A stretch of DNA of 6,008 nucleotides from Planctomycetota bacterium (GCA_029267795.1 JAJUHR010000121.1:1-6008), one strand, 5' to 3'; positions 1 to 4,888 are shown, counted from the stretch's first letter. The notes: a model not told the origin generated them from the letters alone. Program-made: numbers and translations.

Positions 1-189
1 CACCAGCGGGTGATCCTGCCCCGCGGGGGGAACGACGGCTCGTCGGTGCAGCGCACGGCGGCTGGACAGCGGGTGATGGCCCTGGTGTGCCCGACGCGGT
101 ACATCCACACCGTGACGGAGATGATCCACCTGGGCGACCTGCACGCGTGCCGGGACTTGCTGGCGGCTTACCTGAGCGAGGCGCGGTGA
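1..189 (+). CDS. M42-family metallopeptidase (glutamyl aminopeptidase / TET-like), C-terminal fragment
   Basis: The first base of the window is in frame, and 62 codons run to a TGA at 187-189; the start lies outside the window. The fragment has the layout of the M42 C-terminus: a GGNDGSS stretch at fragment residues 9-15, where the family usually has GGTDA, then PTRYIHT at 31-37, then an acidic/hydrophobic closing helix ending in LLAAYL. In characterised M42 enzymes (TET aminopeptidases, large dodecameric cytosolic peptidases that trim N-terminal residues from short peptides) the histidine of the YIH motif is a zinc ligand, and it is present here as His36. The catalytic glutamate and the other ligands lie upstream and cannot be seen. 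The N in GND in place of T is a mild variation. The family call is firm; the exact substrate is not known. The gene is followed by 135 bases and then a tRNA gene. Confidence 0.85.
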   Translation, partial: HQRVILPRGGNDGSSVQRTAAGQRVMALVCPTRYIHTVTEMIHLGDLHACRDLLAAYLSEAR

Positions 190-225
190 TGCTTCGTTCC
201 AGACGGCCACCCCGAGCCTGATCGT

Positions 226-255
226 GTTACACCCAGACGGGAAACGTTCTAAAAT
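226..255 (+). promoter_or_regulatory. possible sigma70-type promoter of tRNA-Pro
   Basis: TAAAAT at 250-255 matches the -10 consensus at 5 of 6 positions. GTTACA at 226-231 is a weak -35 (4 of 6) with an 18-base spacer. The start would fall near 262, giving a leader of about 60 bases before the tRNA. It is the best match between the peptidase gene and the tRNA, but the -35 is poor, so this is tentative. Confidence 0.3.
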
Positions 256-324
256 GGATGCCTCGATCGCCTCCGCGGAAGCCTCGGGGATCTCAAGCCT
301 CGCCGGTTCGCAGCGGTCGACCCA

Positions 325-399
325 CGGGGTGTAGCTCAGCTTGGCTAGAGCGCCTGCTTTGGGTGCAGGAAGTCGTCGGTTCAAATCCGGCCACCCCGA
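325..399 (+). tRNA. tRNA-Pro (anticodon UGG)
   Basis: The full cloverleaf can be drawn. Acceptor CGGGGTG (325-331) pairs with CACCCCG (392-398) and the discriminator is A399. The D stem is GCTC/GAGC (334-337 with 348-351). The anticodon stem CCTGC/GCAGG (353-357 with 365-369) encloses the loop TTTGGGT, with anticodon TGG at 360-362 followed by G37. The variable loop is AAGTC, and the T stem GTCGG/CCGGC (one G-T pair) encloses TTCAAAT. The C1-G72 first pair and A73 are recognised features of bacterial tRNA-Pro and support the identity. The 3' CCA is not encoded (TTG follows), so it must be added by the CCA-adding enzyme. Confidence 0.98.
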
Positions 400-414
400 T
401 TGAGCAAGCACACG

Positions 415-510
415 GCTGCGGCGGAGGGGGGCGATCGCAGCGGCTTACCGGCAAGAGCGCGAGGGGAAGCCGCAGGTTGCCGGCTGGGGGCAAGCCCGGC
501 AAAGGCCGAG
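415..510 (+). ncRNA. candidate structured RNA downstream of tRNA-Pro (successive hairpins)
   Basis: Three stems follow one another. GCTGCG at 415-420 pairs with CGCAGC at 436-441. GCGGCTT at 440-446 pairs with AAGCCGC at 467-473 (the first two stems share two bases). TTGCCGG at 477-483 pairs with CCGGCAA at 496-502. A hairpin with a T run follows at 511-533. This could be the trailer of the tRNA transcript, a small RNA, or chance pairing in GC-rich DNA. It does not match SRP RNA, tmRNA, RNase P RNA or a common riboswitch that I recognise. Confidence 0.25.
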
Positions 511-533
511 CGGGTGCCGCGGGCCCCGTTTTT
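511..533 (+). terminator. possible rho-independent terminator of the tRNA-Pro transcript
   Basis: CGGG at 511-514 pairs with CCCG at 525-528. After a bulged T515, GC 516-517 pairs with GC 523-524 around a five-base loop, giving six GC pairs. Five T residues follow at 529-533. The bulge and the short U run make it moderate rather than strong, but it is the only hairpin plus T-run arrangement between the tRNA and the next gene. Confidence 0.45.
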
Positions 534-636
534 ATCGTCCGCCCCATCATCTCGCCCCCGGGACCCCGTTTGAGCAGAGGGCACATCTAGCACACGGCCG
601 GCTTGATTCGGGCCTGCTGCCGGGGTTACGACCAAA

Positions 637-680
637 TTGATTGTAGGGATTGACCGATATTGCTTGTTGAATATTTGAAT
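637..680 (+). promoter_or_regulatory. possible promoter region for the propeller-like protein gene
   Basis: This is an AT-rich pocket in otherwise GC-rich DNA. TTGACC at 650-655 is a good -35, but the -10 choices are imperfect: TATTTG at 672-677 with a 16-base spacer, or TTGAAT at 675-680 with a 19-base spacer. A second -35-like TTGATT lies at 637-642. The base composition is the main support; the exact element cannot be chosen. It implies a leader of about 110 bases before the ATG at 795. Confidence 0.3.
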
Positions 681-794
681 CGTGGCGAGTTGGGAGAGGC
701 GGTCGGGCGAGTTCACAGGCGAGTTACTGACGGAGGCTTCCCTACTCAAACGCGGAGGGCTTCGGAAGAAAGCTTACTGCAGGATGTCTCTACC

Positions 795-2030
795 ATGGAA
801 CGAAGAAAAAGCCTTCTGTTAGGGGGAGTAATCCTGGTTGGGCTGGCGATTTTTGCCTGGTACAACGGCCTGCCGCGCGCCGGCCGGGCGACACCGGTCA
901 TCACCGACGCCTACGTTCTCTACGGGGTGGGGAGCGGCACCGGGGAATTGATCCGTTACGGCCTGGAGAGCGGCGATCTGGATCCGATCGGCACGGTGCG
1001 GCTTAGCGACGGGACGGTGCCGACGGGGGTGGGCGCCTCGGCCTACATTCCTCGCAATACGAACATCTTCGCGTTCTGGGCTGATCCATCGGATCACCAC
1101 ACGAAGCTGGTGTATATCAACAGCCTGACCGCAGCGGCTGCGATCGTTGGGCAAGACTTGGGCACCGGTCGGATCACCGGCGCTGTCGCGGTGAAGCCGC
1201 AAGCCGGCGCGGCGCTTGGCGATGGCCAGCCCACGCCGCTGAACGAGATCGGGCAGCACGAGGTCTTCGCGGTTCGAGCGCTGACGGTGGACGTCGGTGG
1301 GGAGATCAACATCAACCCGAACTCTTCGCCTGACAACGAGCTTCTGATCGTCAAGGGGGATGGGGGTGAAATCACCCGAGACAGCTTGAAAGGGAATCTG
1401 TTGCTGGCTCTTGGCGGGGTGTACTACGAGGGGCCTGCCCAATACGTCCGCGTCAGAGCCAAGGGCGATGGGGTTCAAAATACGTTGCTCGTGAACGGCA
1501 GCCCTTATGTGATGACGAACGAAAGGCAATACACTTTCACGATCCGGGGGAACCTGAACGTCAAGCTGTACAACCCCCGTGCGGGGACGCCTTCGGGGCA
1601 TTGGTACCTGCAATTCACGGGCGCGGATGTGATCGTCCAGGAGAACACGGCGCCGCTGGCGCAGATCGTCGAGGTCAACCCGCGTACCGGGGCGTACGAG
1701 GTGGTGATGCCGCTGGGCCGCGTGTACGAGGGGCTGGCTGCGTCGACGTCTGCCAAGTTTTACGCCACGTATGGCCAGGAGCTTTACGAGCTGACACCTT
1801 CGGCTGGGACGGAGACGTTGATCGGCACGCTGGAATATGCCGACACCAAGGCCCTGGAGTGTGTGAACGGTCGGCTTTACGGCTTTTCCGCGGCGATCGA
1901 CCGGCTGATCGAGATCAACCCCAGCAACGGGGCCACGGTGGGATCCCCGATCGATCTGGGTGTCTTGGACATGAATACGCTCACCTTCATGCGCGGGGCG
2001 GACGCCCCCACCGGGGCGCGGTTTGATTAA
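795..2030 (+). CDS. membrane-anchored or secreted propeller-like protein (DUF4394-like) with an inserted domain
   Basis: 411 residues from the ATG at 795, chosen because it puts MERRK directly before a hydrophobic segment (about residues 6-22), a signal peptide or single anchor. AGGA at 781-784 is a spaced SD candidate. The rest should lie outside the cytoplasm. Short repeats of the type 'I-x-I/V-N-P-x-x-G-A' followed by a small hydrophobic strand recur: LIRYGLESGDLDPIG (52-66), IVEVNPRTGAYEV (291-303), LYELTPSAGTETLIG (330-344) and LIEINPSNGATVG (371-383). They resemble the blades of DUF4394 and related beta-propeller proteins, whose role is generally unknown. Residues about 168-283 do not fit this repeat and form a separate beta-rich insert containing INPNSSPDNE and YYEGPAQYVRV. 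No catalytic motif is visible. It stands alone between the tRNA and the VOC gene. The gene is certain; the family name is by resemblance only. Confidence 0.8.
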   Translation: MERRKSLLLGGVILVGLAIFAWYNGLPRAGRATPVITDAYVLYGVGSGTGELIRYGLESGDLDPIGTVRLSDGTVPTGVGASAYIPRNTNIFAFWADPSDHHTKLVYINSLTAAAAIVGQDLGTGRITGAVAVKPQAGAALGDGQPTPLNEIGQHEVFAVRALTVDVGGEININPNSSPDNELLIVKGDGGEITRDSLKGNLLLALGGVYYEGPAQYVRVRAKGDGVQNTLLVNGSPYVMTNERQYTFTIRGNLNVKLYNPRAGTPSGHWYLQFTGADVIVQENTAPLAQIVEVNPRTGAYEVVMPLGRVYEGLAASTSAKFYATYGQELYELTPSAGTETLIGTLEYADTKALECVNGRLYGFSAAIDRLIEINPSNGATVGSPIDLGVLDMNTLTFMRGADAPTGARFD

Positions 2031-2359
2031 GGGCTGGATGAGGCGAAGCCGATCAGGCGAGGCGGTCCCGGAGAAAAACCCCTCCGCGCAGCAAGGCCAT
2101 CACGCGGTGCGATGGGGTTCGTGCATCGGCATGATCGATATCGATGCTGGGGTACGCCGGGGGCGCGGATACAATTCTTTGACGGTGCGAAGAGCGTCCT
2201 GATTTTAGTTGCGGCGGTTTCCCAACGGGGAGCGGCTGGGGGGAGAGCCAGCGATACCTGAGCATACGCTACGGCGTCGCTCCGCTGCCCTGCGTCACCC
2301 CGCATGTAGTATTGCGACACACCCAGGCGGACCCGGTCAAGGTCGAAGGAGGAAGCGTC
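2031..2359. other. intergenic region between propeller-like gene and VOC gene
   Basis: There is no convincing gene or terminator in these 329 bases. A weak inverted repeat (CGGAG...CTCCG, about 2079-2096) is not followed by T residues. A -10-like TACAAT at 2170-2175 lacks a good -35. TTGACG at 2179-2184 is a good -35 but lacks a good -10. Short minus-strand reading frames here are low-complexity and lack well-placed ribosome binding sites. The VOC ribosome binding site lies at the right end. Confidence 0.5.
2346..2353 (+). promoter_or_regulatory. strong ribosome binding site of the VOC gene
   Basis: AAGGAGGA is a near-perfect anti-SD match six bases before the ATG at 2360. It decides the start against an in-frame ATG 48 bases upstream, which would add MRHTQADPVKVEGGSV and place the SD inside the gene. 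Confidence 0.9.
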
Positions 2360-2725
2360 ATGGCGAACCTCGTTGTTTGGCTGGACGTCCCGGCGACGGA
2401 CCTGAAGCGCGCGATCGAGTTCTATTCGAACGTGTTGTCCGTGAACATCGACCGGAAGGATTTTCCTGATACGTCGATCGGGGTGTTTGAGCACCGCGAC
2501 TACGAGGTGTCCTGCTGCCTGTTTACGGCCAAGGAGCCGGTGCGGGCGGGGTACGGTCCGCTGGTGTACCTGAACGCCGAGGGCCGTCTGGGTGAGGCGG
2601 TGGGCTTGGTCGAAACGTTCGGGGGCAAAGTCTTGCAGCCCGAGCACGCCATAGGGCCGTACGGGTACCGCGCGATCGTGATCGACAGCGAGGGCAACCG
2701 CGTGGCGCTGCATTCGAGCCGATAG
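2360..2725 (+). CDS. VOC-family protein (glyoxalase / bleomycin-resistance fold)
   Basis: 121 residues, the normal size for a one-domain VOC protein with two beta-alpha-beta-beta-beta modules. The first module starts with VVWLDVPATDLKRAIEFY (residues 5-22), the typical opening of the family in which an aspartate/leucine pair precedes the helix ending in FY. The second module includes GPLVYLNAEG (66-75), a helix (77-88) ending in FGGKVLQP (87-94), and the closing strand YRAIVIDSEGNRVALHSS (103-120), with the hallmark D-x-E-G-N. It most resembles the COG3324-type proteins. VOC enzymes act on many substrates (glyoxalase, dioxygenase, antibiotic-binding, epimerase); the metal-binding His/Glu positions usual in the catalytic members are not clearly present, since the first strand carries WLD where related proteins have an H-x-E type pattern. 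Substrate and even catalysis are therefore unknown. It is cytosolic and appears monocistronic. Confidence 0.9.
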   Translation: MANLVVWLDVPATDLKRAIEFYSNVLSVNIDRKDFPDTSIGVFEHRDYEVSCCLFTAKEPVRAGYGPLVYLNAEGRLGEAVGLVETFGGKVLQPEHAIGPYGYRAIVIDSEGNRVALHSSR

Positions 2726-2878
2726 AGCCATCGTCGACGATCGAGTGCGGAGGCAAGTCGTCCCGGAGGGGCGTGGGCGAGCGTCCCCTGCGTTGTGGGG
2801 GATCGGTGCTGGGCGACGGTGCCATCCGAAATCACATCCTACGTTGACGGGGCGCCACTGCGAGTGCGCCGCCAAATC

Positions 2879-2887
2879 TGCTATAAC
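2879..2887 (+). promoter_or_regulatory. extended -10 promoter element abutting the TerC start codon
   Basis: TGCTATAAC at 2879-2887 is an extended -10 (TGn plus TATAAC, 5 of 6 to consensus). The usual -10 to +1 distance puts transcription start near 2894-2896, and the TerC ATG is at 2896. No SD precedes that ATG, so the mRNA may be leaderless. There is no good -35 at 16-18 bases, as is common with extended -10 promoters; TTGACG at 2844-2849 is too far away. Confidence 0.5.
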
Positions 2888-2895
2888 TCCCGGCC

Positions 2896-3711
2896 ATGAT
2901 CCGATTGCTGACGCTTGCGACGGGAGCAGGGATTTCGGCTACACCGCAGACGGAGTTGTGGTCGCTGTCCAGTGTGGTGGCGCTGTTGACCCTGGTGGGG
3001 CTGGAGGTGGTACTGGGGATCGACAACGTGATCTTCATCGCGATCCTATCCGGCCGGCTACCGCAGGAACGGAGGCGTAGGGCTCAGCGGCTGGGGATTG
3101 TGGCGGCGGTGGCGTCGCGGATCGTGCTGCTAATGGCGGTCACCTGGGTGATGGGATTGACGGAACCGTTGTGGCCCGAGGCGCCGTGGGTGGTGGGTGA
3201 GGTCAGCGGCAAAGGGGTGATTTTGATTGTTGGGGGGCTGTTCCTGGTCGGCAAGGCGGTGTACGAGATCCACGAGAAGCTGGAGGCGGCGGAGCACACC
3301 CAGGCCGGCGTCGCCAGGGCGGCTGTGGGCATGGCGACGGTCGTGCTGCAGATCATGCTGATCGACGTGGTGTTCTCGCTGGATTCGGTGATCACGGCGG
3401 TGGGGATGTCGGGGCACCTGCCGGTGATGGTCACGGCGGTGCTGGTGGCGGCGGGGGTGATGGTGATCTTCGCGGGACCTGTGAGTGACTTCGTGGAGCA
3501 GCACCCGACGATGAAGATGCTGGCGTTGGCGTTTTTGATCCTGATCGGTGTGATGCTCCTGGTCGAAGGTTTCGGGCATCACATCCCGAAGGGTTATCTG
3601 TATTTCGCGATGGCCTTTTCGCTGGGGGTGGAGATGCTGAACATCCGGTTGCGGAAGAAAACCGAAAAGGTGCACCTGCATTATTCCACTCTGCCTCGCA
3701 ACGGCGATTAG
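2896..3711 (+). CDS. TerC-family integral membrane protein (YgdQ-like, probable metal exporter)
   Basis: 271 residues. Hydrophobic helices lie at about 25-50, 68-88, 107-125, 145-170, 177-194, 207-224 and 232-250, giving about seven membrane segments. The two family signatures are clear: LEVVLGIDNVIFIAI (36-50) and IDVVFSLDSVITAVGM (156-171), with Glu37, Asp43, Asp157 and Asp163 as the conserved acidic residues. The charged SGRLPQERRRRAQRLG loop (52-67) and the end MAFSLGVEMLNIRLRKK (239-255) also match the family. TerC proteins include Alx, MeeF/MeeY and the tellurite-resistance protein TerC; several export Mn2+ or supply it to exported enzymes, so an inner-membrane divalent-metal role is likely but inferred. 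No CBS or CorC domain follows, which points to the short YgdQ type. The N-terminus is about ten residues longer than in E. coli YgdQ. No other ter gene is nearby. Confidence 0.95.
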   Translation: MIRLLTLATGAGISATPQTELWSLSSVVALLTLVGLEVVLGIDNVIFIAILSGRLPQERRRRAQRLGIVAAVASRIVLLMAVTWVMGLTEPLWPEAPWVVGEVSGKGVILIVGGLFLVGKAVYEIHEKLEAAEHTQAGVARAAVGMATVVLQIMLIDVVFSLDSVITAVGMSGHLPVMVTAVLVAAGVMVIFAGPVSDFVEQHPTMKMLALAFLILIGVMLLVEGFGHHIPKGYLYFAMAFSLGVEMLNIRLRKKTEKVHLHYSTLPRNGD

Positions 3712-3805
3712 GGGCGCTTTTCACTTGGCTGTATTGCGATGAGGGTCGGGGGGATATCGCTGGCTGCACCACAAGCACCCGGTGATGTGAGCCTGTTGAT
3801 GGGTT

Positions 3806-3834
3806 CTAGAACTCCGGCTTTTCAGCCGGGGTTG
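3806..3834. repeat. intergenic hairpin repeat, family 1, copy 1
   Basis: A nine-pair stem, AACTCCGGC (3810-3818) with GCCGGGGTT (3825-3833), encloses a TTTTCA loop. It is 26 of 29 identical to 3917-3945 and 20 of 24 identical over the stem-loop to 4583-4606. No T run follows this copy, so it is a repeat rather than a terminator. Confidence 0.75.
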
Positions 3835-3859
3835 GCTGCGAGCCGCAGGGTCTATGGGT

Positions 3860-3879
3860 CCGCCGTGTGTTCACGGCGG
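3860..3879. repeat. small palindrome in the repeat cluster
   Basis: CCGCCGTG (3860-3867) pairs with CACGGCGG (3872-3879) across a TGTT loop, eight perfect pairs. It lies between family 1 copy 1 and the first CCTACG-type palindrome, joined to the latter by CTAAATGATT. Confidence 0.6.
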
Positions 3880-3898
3880 GCTAAATGATTGGCGGGCC
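3874..3898. repeat. 25-base direct repeat, copy 1
   Basis: The segment CGGCGGGC-TAAATGATT-GGCGGGCC is 22 of 25 identical to 4723-4747 on the other side of the Arg-rich gene. It links two palindromes here, suggesting that a composite of several hairpins was copied. Confidence 0.65.
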
Positions 3899-3914
3899 AA
3901 AGGCCCGCCCTACG
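3891..3914. repeat. REP-like palindrome with CCTACG flank, copy A
   Basis: GGCGGGCC (3891-3898) pairs perfectly with GGCCCGCC (3902-3909) across an AAA loop, followed by CTACG (3910-3914). On the minus strand this reads CGTAG directly before the hairpin, the arrangement of REP elements (a GTAG foot plus imperfect palindrome). It is 24 of 25 identical to the copy at 4643. Confidence 0.75.
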
Positions 3915-3916
3915 AA

Positions 3917-3952
3917 CTAGAGCTCCGGCTTTTCGGCCGGAGTTGTTTTTTT
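3917..3952 (+). terminator. rho-independent terminator made from family 1 hairpin copy 2
   Basis: The stem AGCTCCGGC (3921-3929) pairs with GCCGGAGTT (3936-3944; one G-T pair) around TTTTCG, followed by TTG and seven T residues (3946-3952). It is a strong terminator for plus-strand transcripts, presumably of the TerC gene 210 bases upstream. The same hairpin occurs at 3806-3834 without a T run, so this is a repeat copy that now has terminator form. Confidence 0.8.
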
Positions 3953-4198
3953 GGTCGATGTTTGTTCGTAAGGGCCATCGCACTGGCTGCGAGCGGCCGG
4001 TGGCGCCGGGGGGCGTGCTGATGCGATGGGGTATGTAGTCCGGTCATCGGGTTGTACGGCCGACTTTATTTACTTCTGTGTGGAGCGGGACTAATCAGCG
4101 GGTGTGATTGGGTCGATATATCACATTGACTTGATGTCGCTTGCTTGCGCGACGGCCGGGCATTGATCGCGGAAGCAGAACGTAACCCACCCGGCGAG

Positions 4199-4205
4199 TA
4201 AGGAG
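4199..4205 (+). promoter_or_regulatory. ribosome binding site of the Arg-rich small gene
   Basis: TAAGGAG lies six bases before the ATG at 4212. This well-placed SD is the main reason to accept the plus-strand frame over the long minus-strand frames covering the same bases. Confidence 0.8.
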
Positions 4206-4211
4206 CAGACG

Positions 4212-4493
4212 ATGGCTATCAGATCCAGAGGCAGCAGGAGGGCCAGCCGGACCAACAACCGTACGACGGGCAGCCGGAGCCGGACGCGGGCGGTTTCGCG
4301 CCGCCGCGGCACGACCACCAAGGCCCGTCGTCGCGTGACCGTCACGGCCCGCAGCGGCCGGTCGACGCAAGCCAAGGCCCGCCGGGGCAGCGCCAGCACG
4401 CGGGCGCGTGCGTCGCGTCGTGTCCGTCGGCGGACGGTGGCACGGACGATCCGGGTGCGGTTCAACGCGCGGGCTTCGCGCCGGGCTGCGTGA
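4212..4493 (+). CDS. small arginine-rich, protamine/histone H1-like basic protein, hypothetical
   Basis: 93 residues: 32 arginines and 2 lysines, no aspartate or glutamate, and nearly all the rest Ala, Ser, Thr, Gly or Val. The net charge is about +34. It begins MAIRSRGSRRASRTNNR and has no hydrophobic segment or Cys. A strong SD upstream and a textbook terminator 33 bases after the stop argue for a real, separately transcribed gene. Composition suggests a nucleic-acid-binding protein that coats DNA or RNA, like protamines, Hc1/H1-like bacterial proteins or basic ribosome-associated peptides. I recognise no specific family, and ribosomal proteins of this size do not match. Arg codons are mainly CGG/CGC/CGT, like the neighbours, with AGA/AGG confined to the first dozen codons. 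A GC-rich artefact frame is the alternative, but the flanking signals make that less likely. Confidence 0.7.
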   Translation: MAIRSRGSRRASRTNNRTTGSRSRTRAVSRRRGTTTKARRRVTVTARSGRSTQAKARRGSASTRARASRRVRRRTVARTIRVRFNARASRRAA

Positions 4494-4526
4494 CCGACAC
4501 TGACGTGTGAGAGCCGATACGAGCAG

Positions 4527-4557
4527 CGCCGGTCTCGATAGGCCGGCGTTGTTTTTT
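4527..4557 (+). terminator. rho-independent terminator of the Arg-rich gene
   Basis: CGCCGGTCT (4527-4535) pairs with AGGCCGGCG (4540-4548), nine pairs with one T-G, around a CGAT tetraloop, followed by TTG and six T residues (4552-4557). It starts 33 bases after the TGA. It carries the same TTG-T(n) tail as the terminator at 3917-3952 but has an unrelated loop. Confidence 0.92.
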
Positions 4558-4579
4558 CATGCGGGGTGTGTGGGGGGTT

Positions 4580-4606
4580 CAGAACCCCCGCTTTCCAGCC
4601 GGGGCT
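4580..4606. repeat. intergenic hairpin repeat, family 1, copy 3 (degenerate)
   Basis: AACCCCCGC (4583-4591) opposes GCCGGGGCT (4598-4606) around TTTCCA. Seven of nine positions pair, and it is 20 of 24 identical to 3810-3833. No T run follows. It is directly followed by the palindrome at 4612. Confidence 0.6.
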
Positions 4607-4611
4607 AGGTA

Positions 4612-4634
4612 GTGCGCACAGCGCACCCTACGAA
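4612..4634. repeat. REP-like palindrome with CCTACG flank, copy B
   Basis: GTGCGC (4612-4617) pairs with GCGCAC (4621-4626) across ACA, followed by CCTACGAA. The right half is repeated at 4692-4706 with one difference and no left arm. On the minus strand it reads CGTAGG before the hairpin. Confidence 0.7.
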
Positions 4635-4642
4635 AGGGGTTC

Positions 4643-4667
4643 GGCGGGCCAAAGACCCGCCCTACGA
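4643..4667. repeat. REP-like palindrome with CCTACG flank, copy C
   Basis: GGCGGGCC (4643-4650) opposes GACCCGCC (4654-4661) across AAA with one mismatch, followed by CTACGA. It is 24 of 25 identical to copy A at 3891. Confidence 0.75.
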
Positions 4668-4722
4668 CACTGCAAGCAGCCAGTGGCATCCAGCGCACAC
4701 TACGAAGTCAAGTAGGTAGATT

Positions 4723-4747
4723 CGGCGGGCGAAATGATTGGCAGGTC
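4723..4747. repeat. 25-base direct repeat, copy 2
   Basis: CGGCGGGC-GAAATGATT-GGCAGGTC is 22 of 25 identical to 3874-3898. Here the right palindrome has decayed (AGGTCGATGCCCT remains). Confidence 0.65.
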
Positions 4748-4770
4748 GATGCCCTGTCACTACAGGTTAT

Positions 4771-4801
4771 GGCGGATCCGCTGCGCTTGATCCGCCCTAC
4801 G
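4771..4801. repeat. REP-like palindrome with CCTACG flank, copy D (CGCTGCGCTT loop)
   Basis: GGCGGATC (4771-4778) pairs perfectly with GATCCGCC (4789-4796) around the loop CGCTGCGCTT, followed by CTACG (4797-4801). The loop is the same as in the next element although the stems are unrelated. Confidence 0.75.
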
Positions 4802-4809
4802 GCGCGACG

Positions 4810-4839
4810 GCCTGGGGCACGCTGCGCTTAGCCCCAGGC
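4810..4839. repeat. palindrome with the same CGCTGCGCTT loop, different stem
   Basis: GCCTGGGGC (4810-4818) pairs perfectly with GCCCCAGGC (4831-4839), nine pairs. The loop is A-CGCTGCGCTT-A. It is followed by ACCC rather than CTACG. Confidence 0.75.
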
Positions 4840-4866
4840 ACCCGGCGACGGTCCCCGGAGTGTTCG

Positions 4867-4888
4867 CACAGCTTGCAAGCAAGCTGTG
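4867..4888. repeat. perfect nine-pair palindrome (CACAGCTTG / CAAGCTGTG)
   Basis: CACAGCTTG (4867-4875) pairs with CAAGCTGTG (4880-4888) around CAAG. An outer GTGT (4860-4863) and ACAC (4891-4894) could extend it. It is the last element of the cluster and lies about 75 bases beyond the end of the minus-strand gene, so it could also protect or end that transcript, though no T run is seen. Confidence 0.65.

Larger units (their letters stand above)
400..794. other. intergenic region with structured segment and AT-rich pocket
   Basis: I see no convincing gene in these 395 bases. Reading frames that cross the tRNA here are proline/glycine/arginine-rich GC artefacts. Positions 415-533 hold a run of GC-rich hairpins (separate entries). 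Positions 534-625 show nothing recognisable. Positions 626-680 are conspicuously AT-rich for this sequence and probably contain the promoter of the gene starting at 795. An in-frame TTG at 660 would add 45 residues to that gene, but the added segment (charged, non-hydrophobic) would sit in front of a classical membrane anchor and is judged untranslated leader. Confidence 0.6.
3712..4211. other. repeat-bearing intergenic region upstream of the Arg-rich gene
   Basis: No gene is supported. The left half (3806-3952) contains four small palindromes, the last of which doubles as a terminator (separate entries). The right half (3960-4198) should carry the promoter of the gene at 4212. It has AT-rich patches at 4067-4078 and 4116-4128 and a TTGACT at 4127-4132, but no convincing -35/-10 pair. 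A short inverted repeat GTCGC...GCGAC lies at 4136-4153. Confidence 0.55.

Noticed and set aside
258..590. Open frames on both strands across the tRNA region
   Set aside because: They overlap the tRNA gene, are Pro/Gly/Arg-rich and have no supporting start signals.
660..794. N-terminal extension of the propeller-like gene from a TTG at 660
   Set aside because: The ATG at 795 directly precedes a classical charged-plus-hydrophobic anchor and has an SD-like AGGA. The added 45 residues are charged and would sit ahead of the anchor, and the TTG lies inside the likely promoter region.
2053..2265. Short minus-strand frame in the intergenic space, 70 residues
   Set aside because: It has no well-spaced ribosome binding site, no recognisable motif, and basic low-complexity character.
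2027..2875. Long minus-strand open frame opposite the VOC gene
   Set aside because: It is antisense to a clear VOC gene with a strong SD, and its composition (Arg, Pro, His rich) is that of a shadow frame in GC-rich DNA.
2726..2895. Mn-sensing (yybP-ykoY) riboswitch in front of the TerC gene
   Set aside because: The conserved loop sequences were not found, and the promoter element seems to lie downstream of this space, so it would not be transcribed from that promoter.
2896..3711. Tellurite resistance operon
   Set aside because: Only the TerC-type protein is present, without TerB/D/E/Z neighbours. Isolated TerC genes are general membrane metal transporters.
4121..4465. Minus-strand frame opposite the Arg-rich gene
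   Set aside because: It is also Arg-rich, but it lacks a good SD and terminator, while the plus strand has both.
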